Origin: Carettochelys insculpta
Taxonomy: Eukaryota; Chordata; Testudines; Carettochelyidae
Length of the DNA: 64,000 bases
Assembly: GCF_033958435.1 (NCBI RefSeq)
Contig: NC_134137.1
Span: forward strand, 220,761,501 to 220,825,500
Direction of reading: 5' to 3'
Shown: positions 38,201 through 47,200 of the stretch, in pieces
Layout of the letters: every line of letters starts with the position of its first letter
Position numbering within the stretch: the first letter of the stretch is position 1
Position numbers and translations under genes: made by a program
Notes under the pieces: model-generated
What the model was told of the DNA's origin: nothing
The model's database searches: none
What the model saw: only the letters and a program-made list of their open reading frames with translations

Positions 38201-41200
38201 AAATCATTTATTCAGTGATGAGCTTTCATGGGATAGACCCACTTCTTCAGATCCAATGAGATTCAGTTAGTCTTTAAAGTGTTACATTTCTGTTTTGTCC
38301 AATAATGGCCTCACTCATAATAATTTTTAATCTGTCAGGCAGGCAAGGGAGTTAAGCAAACAGTAATAAAAAATTAAATCTTATCTAAACTGCTTGGATT
38401 TTCTTCTTCAGGATAAGCAAAATGCAAAGTAGATAAAGTGGCTCACTGGATATTCAGTTATCTACAGAGAAAATAACATAAAAACAAGAAAGTGCCCAGC
38501 ACTCCAGGAGCAACGTGCCCAGACAGCAGAAGGAAAGTTGGGCTGGAAAATGGTTCGTATTTATTTAGAGAAGATTAGAGGATTGAGAACTGTGGGGTGG
38601 GTCCTGGGACAGACAGTGTCCTATAGCAATATGTGACTACTGGCTGGGCAGTCCAGCACTGTCCTACCACTACTGCAGAGGGAAAAAACAATAAAGAAAC
38701 CCCTCAGTGCCTTGTACTAGAAGCAGAAGATGAAAGAACAAGAATCCTGTGAAAATGATTTTTGTCCTCTAAGAGATGTTGAGAAGGAACCTCTGACATA
38801 TTACAGTGACTCTGTAAAATTCCCGCATAGTAGATCCCCCAATTTTATTCTTTCCCCAATATCTCTCCCCAAATTTTGCTATTTGAGATCACAGAGGGGA
38901 TACCAGACAGAGGTTCAGAAACCAGGTATAGGCTTGTCCTGTCCTGAGTTGGGCCACACAGCCAAGCCATACAGATTGTTGTGTGTCTGAGGTGCTCCAC
39001 AGCCATGGTAAGAAAGAGCACGACTCTGTCTTTCTAAAGGAAAATCTTGACTTTATATCTTGACTTTAGTAAAGCTTTTGATACTGTCACACATGACCTT
39101 CTCATAAGCAAACTAGGGGAATACAACCTAGATAGAGCTACTACAAAGTGGCATAACTGGTTGGAAAAATATTCCCAGAGAGTAATCATTAGTGGTTCAA
39201 TTCCAGCTGGAATGGCATATTGAGTGGGGTACCAAAGGAATCATTTCTGGGTCTGGTTTGGTTCAATATCTTCAAATAATTTAGAAACGTATTCTCTCTA
39301 TGCTATTATCTAAGGCAAGGGTGGGGAATCCCCAAGCCCGCGATTCAGATCTGAACCGTAGCTTACTTGGATCCAGCCCCATGACTCAGGGCTCCACTCC
39401 CCAGCATCCAGCCCACAGCGAGGAGGAAGCCATGGAGCTCCACCCTCCTGGGCTGGAGCCAGTCAAGCCAGGGCCAGATCCAGCCCACAATCTATGGCAG
39501 GAAGTACTGGAGGAGGGGCAGGAAGTGGCTCCACACATCTTCCTGCCATTCCCCCAGCCAGGGGAAGGGGAGGGAGAGTGAAAAGAGCAGAGTTGCCTTG
39601 ACGGTTTATCACACTGCTCTGATTGGCCAGAATTTTGGCCAATCAGAGCAGCAGAGGATGGTGCCTGGTACCCCAAACAGATCCTGCACCCCCTCCCACC
39701 CAGACCCACTCCTGCAGCTTATCTCCATCCCACCCACACTCCCCAACCCCACTCTGCTCCTGACCCCCTCCTTCCCAGACCCCTCAACTCTACCCTGAAC
39801 CCTTCCTTCCAGACCCTGAACCCCAAACCCTCCTGTGACCTTCCTCCCACCCAGACCCTGAATCCCTGCCTGCTCCTCCATCCTCCCACCTCGATTCTCA
39901 TCCTTCTCCTGCACCCTCTCCTGGTCAGATCCCCAAGCAACCCACTCCTGCACCCCCTTTCTGCTCAGACCCTCCAATTCCCAGCCCATTCCTACACCCT
40001 TCCTCCCTCCCACCCAAGCCCCATAACCCAAACCCATTTCCTGGCAGTCCCCTTCCACTTTGCACCCCTAATTTTTGACCCCACATCAGAGCCTAGAGGG
40101 GCCCACAAAATGTACTAGCCCTGCCCCTTTCCACTGGCTCTTGGGCTAGCGTGAGAGGGGAAGGAAGGGAGTGTCTCCTTTTTTTGTTTGTTTTTCAGTG
40201 GGGAATGGGGTTTTTTGTTTTTTGGGGGTTTTTTTGCTTCTCACTTGCGTGGCCCCTGACTGATTTTTCTGTGTGTTAGTGGCCCCCAACCCAAAAATGC
40301 TCCCCACCTTGAGCTAAAGTTTGTGGAAAATAGCAAGGTTGGGGCAGGGGTTTGCAAGTACTTTGGGAGATAAGATTAAAATTTAAATGATCAGGACAAA
40401 CTAGAGAAATGGTCTGAAGTAAATAGGATGAAATGCAGTTAGAATAAAGGCAAAGTACTTGGTGAACGATACAAAAAGGGAAATGACTGCCGAGTACAAA
40501 GCACTGCAGAATGGGATCAGAGGGTTATAGCAGATCACAAGCTAAATATGAGAGAACAGTGTAACTCTGTTGGGGGAAGAAAAGGAAACATTCTGAGATG
40601 TATAATCAGGACTGTTATAATCAAGATAGGAGAAGTGATTCTTGCACTCTACTCCATGCTGATTAGCTGGAGTACTCAGTCTCAACTGAATGACATTACT
40701 GGAAAAATGTAGGCAAAATAGCGTCAGTTCACAGAATACTAACAAAAATGATCAAAGGTCTAGAAAATATTACCTGTAAGGGAAGATTGAAAAAAAAAAA
40801 AGGGGGAGGGGGTTGCGTAGTCTGGAGAAAAGGAGACAGAGGGGGGCATGATAACAGTTTTCAAATACATAAAAGATTGTTACAAGGAGGAGGGAGAAAC
40901 ATTATTCACCTTTACATCTGAAGCTAGGACAAGGAGCAATGGACTTAAATTGAAATCAGGAGGATTTAAGTTGGACATTAGGAGGTGGTGACAGAGCAGA
41001 GTGGCTGGGAAATGGGTTCTCCACACACAGTTTCAGGAGAGGCACATAAAGAACTCTCTGACTTGCCCTATTAGGTGGCTACAAATCTCCAGGAGGGGAG
41101 ATACCCGGTCAGGGTCTCCACAGTTAGCAAATCAATAATAAGTCTTACTTGGGTCTGGCCAATGGAGAATGACTGAGGCCAAAGCACAAACAGGAGCCAG

Positions 41201-44200
41201 CACTGGTTCATGAAAACATGGAACCTGTTACAGTTTCCATCAGACTTACACTGCATTAAAATCTCCAGCTTCCTAGATGTCAAGGTAACAGATATGGGTG
41301 GGGCAGTTCAGTCTGTAGCACTGCAGTTTGTATTACAAGGCCATAACCTGGAAGTGTAGGGTCTCCAGAATTCCCAAAAAATGTCTTGCAGGGGAATAGC
41401 TGCCCCAGAGGAATCCATCTAAGGGGCAGTCCAGCCACGTATTCATCCTTCTTCAATCTTCTGGGTTCCTCAAACTGTCAGGGACCAAGTTGTGAGTGAG
41501 CTACCCTAGTGGCTGGAGAAAGACTCTGGCATATCAGTTAAAGCTGAATCCAGACAGAGCAGTTGCATGAGCAAGCCAAGGATCACAGGTAGGCATCAGA
41601 GACCAAAGCCTAAGCCCATCAGTCGACGGTGCTCGCAGGCAGAAGGTAGACTTGAGGATCTGAGCTGTGAGTCAGAAGACAAGAAGGAGCTGAGGCCTGT
41701 AACTGGAGCAGGAGCAAGGCTAGAGAAAGCAGAAACTAGGGCAGGACCAAACACTGCTATGGACTAAAAATATGCTGAGCAGCAACTGAACTACTACTGA
41801 GCAGAAGTATTATCCCACTCACTCCTTCAGTCAATCAGACACTTCTATCAGAGCCAGCTATGCTCACTACATTGCCAGGAGACTGGGTCTGCTGCAAGCA
41901 AGCCCCTTCACAAACATCCTTGATTATGTATGAAACGGATCCTTTTCTACTTAGTGGAACAGATCTAATGTTCTGAATAACATGGAGTAACTGAGAGGAC
42001 ACATGACGTACAAAATAATCACATCTTACAGGCAATGTTAATAAAGCCTTACCGTGAAAGTAGCATCATTTTGGCTTTAGTTACTGTAAACCCCGCATTA
42101 ACGATGGTATTAATTAGTTCTCCAACCTTGCATACTGCATCAGGTTTAACCAAAGCCAGTGTTCTGAAAAAGCAGAAAAGAATTTGCAATTTTCATTCTT
42201 TGAGGAAAAGACACGTGTAAGTCAACCTTTAAGGGAAGAAGAAAAGAAAAGAAAAAGAAAGCTTCACATAAGAAAAGACAGAAATGCAGAGTTACAGTCA
42301 TCCAACAATTTTGCCTCAGTCCTTTACTGATGTTTCATCCTGCACATGCATATCTTTCACATATGATGGAAGCATTAAAACCTTACAATAATATTTGCCT
42401 GTGACATGGTCAGCAATATGTATGAGACACCTCAGTCATCTAAAACGTCTGTAACTCCAGATATGGTTGTATGTATCTATGCTAAGTCTCACAACAGGGC
42501 AATTCCTTTGTAACAAAAATGTTATGTACCTTTGGGAGGCTGTCCTGAATGGCTTGCCTGATGAGATGTGAAATAGCATATATTTGATTTATAAAGTGAA
42601 ACTATTTTATGCCGGGGGGTTAAGACTTTTTCCCCTCATGACCTCCCATCTCCACTATACTCCAATAATGCATGCCCTAACTTCCCATTTGTTTCTTTTC
42701 CCTCTTCTATTTGTGCCTCTTTATTCACACTACTTTTTATGTACAAAATGGGCCTCCTGATCAACAAGCAGCTGTGCTCCTCCTATTCAATCCTTCCACA
42801 AAAATCGTGTGTCTTCCACAGTGCTCCTAAAAGAAAGTGAGACCCTTATTTTGGTTGTGTTATAGGAATGCCTAGTGTGATCCCCTCATGCTAGGTGCTG
42901 TACAAACATGAGCTATAATCTCTTCCTTTAACCTATCTATTTAGGATTATTAGCTCTCTGGAAGTATTAACCCTATTTTATGGATTAAAAAAATTATGAG
43001 AAATCAAAACTAAAACCTCTAAGCTATCCAGTTCATCCTATCTTCTCTGCCATTATCTTTTTATAGTCTAAGCATTTAGAAGCCAGAATTCTTTTAATCA
43101 TTTTATTTTGTACAGCACCAAGTGCACTATCAGTAGTAAATTATTAATCATAAATAATAAGCAGCAGAGCATGAGCTATGTAAAATAACACTGTGCGCTT
43201 TCATTATTTATTCTCACAGTGAGTCAGCATCCAATGTGCTCAGCTTACAAATCAACAGATTATTTATCTAACTACGTGAAACAAACACAGCCTGGAATCT
43301 GAAAATCCAGTGAGGCTCTTTCTGCCTTTTACACCGTTTCGAGCAATGGAGGGAGTTTAAGACTGAATGTCTCCTTTATTGCAATGCATTTATACAAGAG
43401 AAGTCAGATGCTGCCAGTTCACTTTATTCCCAGCACACCAGAGACGGCTACTTCTGTTTTCACTGCAATTTGTTCTAACTGGAAATAACATGCGAAATTA
43501 GGGGAAATTGACAAAGTGCCATTCCATTTGCTCTGATCACTAAAAGACAGCTGAGATTCTGTGAGAATCACAGAATGAACAATATTTTAGCTGTCACACA
43601 AGGGCTTTTACACAGAATGGACACAGAAAATGTTAGACGGAAGCAGAATTTAATCTGATATTCCTGGTGGGGCAGAGGAAGGGACAGACCTAAGATGCAA
43701 ACTTCAGAGCCAAATATGAACTTCCCCAAACATCAAGATGCTCGTTTTTGTGGGTATGATTAAAATACACAGCTAGAGGAAAGAGTGCAATGATGCAAAC
43801 AAGACCGATTGGTTAGGACACTAGAAAGGATCAAGTTGTTTGCCCAGGAAAGTCAGTTGAGTTTGAAGCTAGCATTTTCCTTCAGAAAGTTTATTTTAGG
43901 GGGTGTTTTTGTTTGTTTTATTGTACTTAGAGACACAGTTGGGGGGCAAGAAGGAGGGGGTTAATCCTAGAATAATCTGTTTATTTTGCTGATTTCAGAC
44001 TTTGATAATAGATCCTTAATTGCTAGAAATATGCAGTGAAATACTTTATGGTGAAGCAATTAACTTCAGTACTAGCTGAAATAAGAACCTGCCAGGAAGA
44101 CTTTTTTCCAGCACTGGTTTGTAACAGTATTTTTCAGGGTGCGTTTTGTGAAGGACTGCAGGGTAGAAGTGCTCTAGGATCTCCAATACGACAAGGGCTG

Positions 44201-47200
44201 TCCCAGAGATTGGATTTTAGTTCATGTGATGTATTTGCACTTTTAATTAGCAATATGGTGACACTGCGCTCCCACATTTTTATGGAAATACATTTTGAAT
44301 ATGAACATGCACAATTTAAATATGCTTCATGCAAAACAGGGCAAGTACCCTATCATTTATGATCCTGTAATCTCCTGAATGTGTGTCTTTCTTGTATATG
44401 ATGTTAGAAATATGAAGTATAAGCCTATTTATTAATCAAAATCTACTATGAACACTATTACTTCAGGAACTTAATGGCCTGGTGCACAAGACAATCTGTG
44501 AATGGTCTTGTTTTTCTGGTAAAACTGTATTATGGTTAGTCCTACAAGAGACAGGTGAGAATGCCACTTGAAAATACTCTAAAGTCACTTTTTGGAACTG
44601 GATAAATTTTAAAGCTGATTGTCCATACAAGTTTTAACTTAAATGCAATTCTAATCCAAAAAAGGATGACATAAAAATTGGCCTCCACGCACCCCTCCCC
44701 AAGCAAATATTTTTCCCTGTACCTGTCTGGAGTCTCACTGGCTCGTTTTACTCACACAAAAAGAGGCCCACGTTTCAGAAAGTACAAGATGCTTGATGTG
44801 CAGATGCTAGACTAGCCTGGAATACTCACTATGCATTTTGCACATGCTTTTCTAGTGATGAAAGAACATCTAAGATTTCCAAACTTGAGCCTAAGTGTTT
44901 TCTTCTGCAGGTTGAACATCTCTCGTCCGGCACCTAAAGGACCTGACTGATGCCAAATGAGAGAATTTGCTGGATGATGGAAGGCCTAAGCATTACCAAA
45001 CACTTCCAGTGCTTACTGGGCTCTCAGAAGACATTTAGGGGTAAATTACAGCTAAACAACAGCACAGAACACTGAGAGCCAGGACTGGTGGCTGTGAGCA
45101 ACCTTTATGGGACCACAGAAAACTTGGGCACACACATGGTAAGTGGTCATCTGCTTAATTAAAACCATGTCAGATTAGGGAGTTTGCCAGACCAGGTTTG
45201 TTCCAGATTGGAGAGGTTCAACCTCTACTAGCTGTTTGGGTCTTTCAGGACTATTACAGAACAAGGTGGAAACTATTATGTCATGTACCTCAACCGCACA
45301 ATTGTCCAGCTGCACTTTCATTATCTTTGGTGATGCCCATGTCATCTTATCTTGCAAAACTCCTCCTTCCCTTTCTGTCACTGCACTAAAAACTATCCCT
45401 AACAGACAACTATCCATAAGCAGCCACTTGCCCCACGCAACATACGGTAATCTTGTTTAACAAGTGAAAGCCATCCTCTGGTAGGAAACCAGATTTTCCT
45501 GTGCCCTTTGGTGACTGTCTAAGATATATATCAATGGACATAATTTGGTCATTCTGAATAAATTATAGCACTATCTCTTCTACAACAAAAGATAGGCATG
45601 ATAAATATTATTAACCACATAAAATAGCTGGGGAAAATAAGAGACTAACAGCTTGCTTAGTCACAAAATTTATACTGTTTTAAATTATGAGAGATTTTTT
45701 TTCCAACATCTCTTTAACATGGGAAGAGCAGTAGAGAATGGATACAAACATCTCTCTCTCTTTTTATTGTTTTTAAACTGTTACGACAAGCTGATGTATA
45801 AAACATATCACTCGGTAAAGAATTACTGTTGGACCACAAGCTTGTGCTTTGTCCCTGCAAGACAAAGTCAACTACTTTTTCAAGGTTCATTCCCTTTAGG
45901 GCTAGTAAATACAAAGGTTGAAATTCTGTACAAAGCTACACTCTTTCAATTCCACTACCACTGAAATCAACAGTACTGCACATCAGTGGGGCTACACAGC
46001 TGTAATAAAGCTGAACTGAGAGCCAGAATTGGAGCGGGGAGCCGTTTACATTTAAGGGATGGGGCAATGTGGAGGGTGTAGCAACAAATAAGAAAGATCA
46101 TAGATTTGACAAGAGGGGGTATGGACTACTTTCTCTTGTTTCCAGTGATCAAACCTGTCAAATCTCCTCACCCAAGATGTAAACCAGAAAATGTTATCAT
46201 CCAACTCCCATCAGCTCTGATCTCTCCAGAGAAAGAAAATTAGCTCGATAAATTCACTTGCACAAATAGTTACATGGACAGAAATACCAAAGGAATTTTA
46301 GAGACCACACCCACTTACCTTTCTTTGCGGCTACCCAACTTTCGGGCTGTGTATTGATCCCCATAGTCTACCAGGGAAAGGTGACGTGAGAAGATAGTAA
46401 CTTTGTTGCCTACAAACAAATCTTCCAGGTGTAAGTCATCATATTTTGTGCGTTTCAGAAAGGTGCGATGGTTCTTCACATCATACTGCAAACAGAAGGA
46501 AGATCACCAACCAGTTACAGAGCATGATTAAACTATAAGCAAATTCATAATAAATTCTGTAAAGTTTTAGAGTAGTCTCAAAAGTATTATGGGATCCAGT
46601 GAGGTTGCTGTGATTCACTGAATTTTTTAGCCTTTGAGTGTCCACGTACAATAGAGACGGCCATGGGATAACGACAACCACCGTTGAACCTCTCTGGTCT
46701 GGCAACATCCATGGTCCAGTAAGACCGGACAGCCTGAGGGGCTGGTAACACAAGCCAGCTGGGAGTCCAGCAGCTGTGGGGCCAGCTGAAACTGGGAGAA
46801 GTGGGTGTGGAGTCAGTCTGGTGGGTCATCAGCAGGAGGGCCAGCAGCCAGGAGCCATTTAGGAGCAAGACTGGGCCCTGGTGGCTGAGAGAGGAAAAAG
46901 GGTGCTGAGACCTCTTAGCCTCCTGGCCAGGCTCCCATCATGGTATCAGTCCCCTGGGAGACCCCAGAGCCCAGCTGCATAGGGGTCAGCACTGACCTTC
47001 CCTAGGCTGGTAAACTGTCTCATTTGGGTCCAGTCAGGTCCTGAGGGTGCCTGACCAAGGAGGTCCAATTGTATTAAAGCTTCTTCCATTTTAACTGTTA
47101 GGCAGTGACACTGGGAGCTCCTCAATACCAGCTAGCACAATGTACTGACATACACATACACATCAGGCCTAACACGGTCACTGTCCCACCATACTGCTAT

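Noticed and set aside
39609..40058. 149-codon minus frame rich in Gly and Arg
   Set aside because: It derives from CAGACCC-type simple repeats within the hAT 39316-40311.
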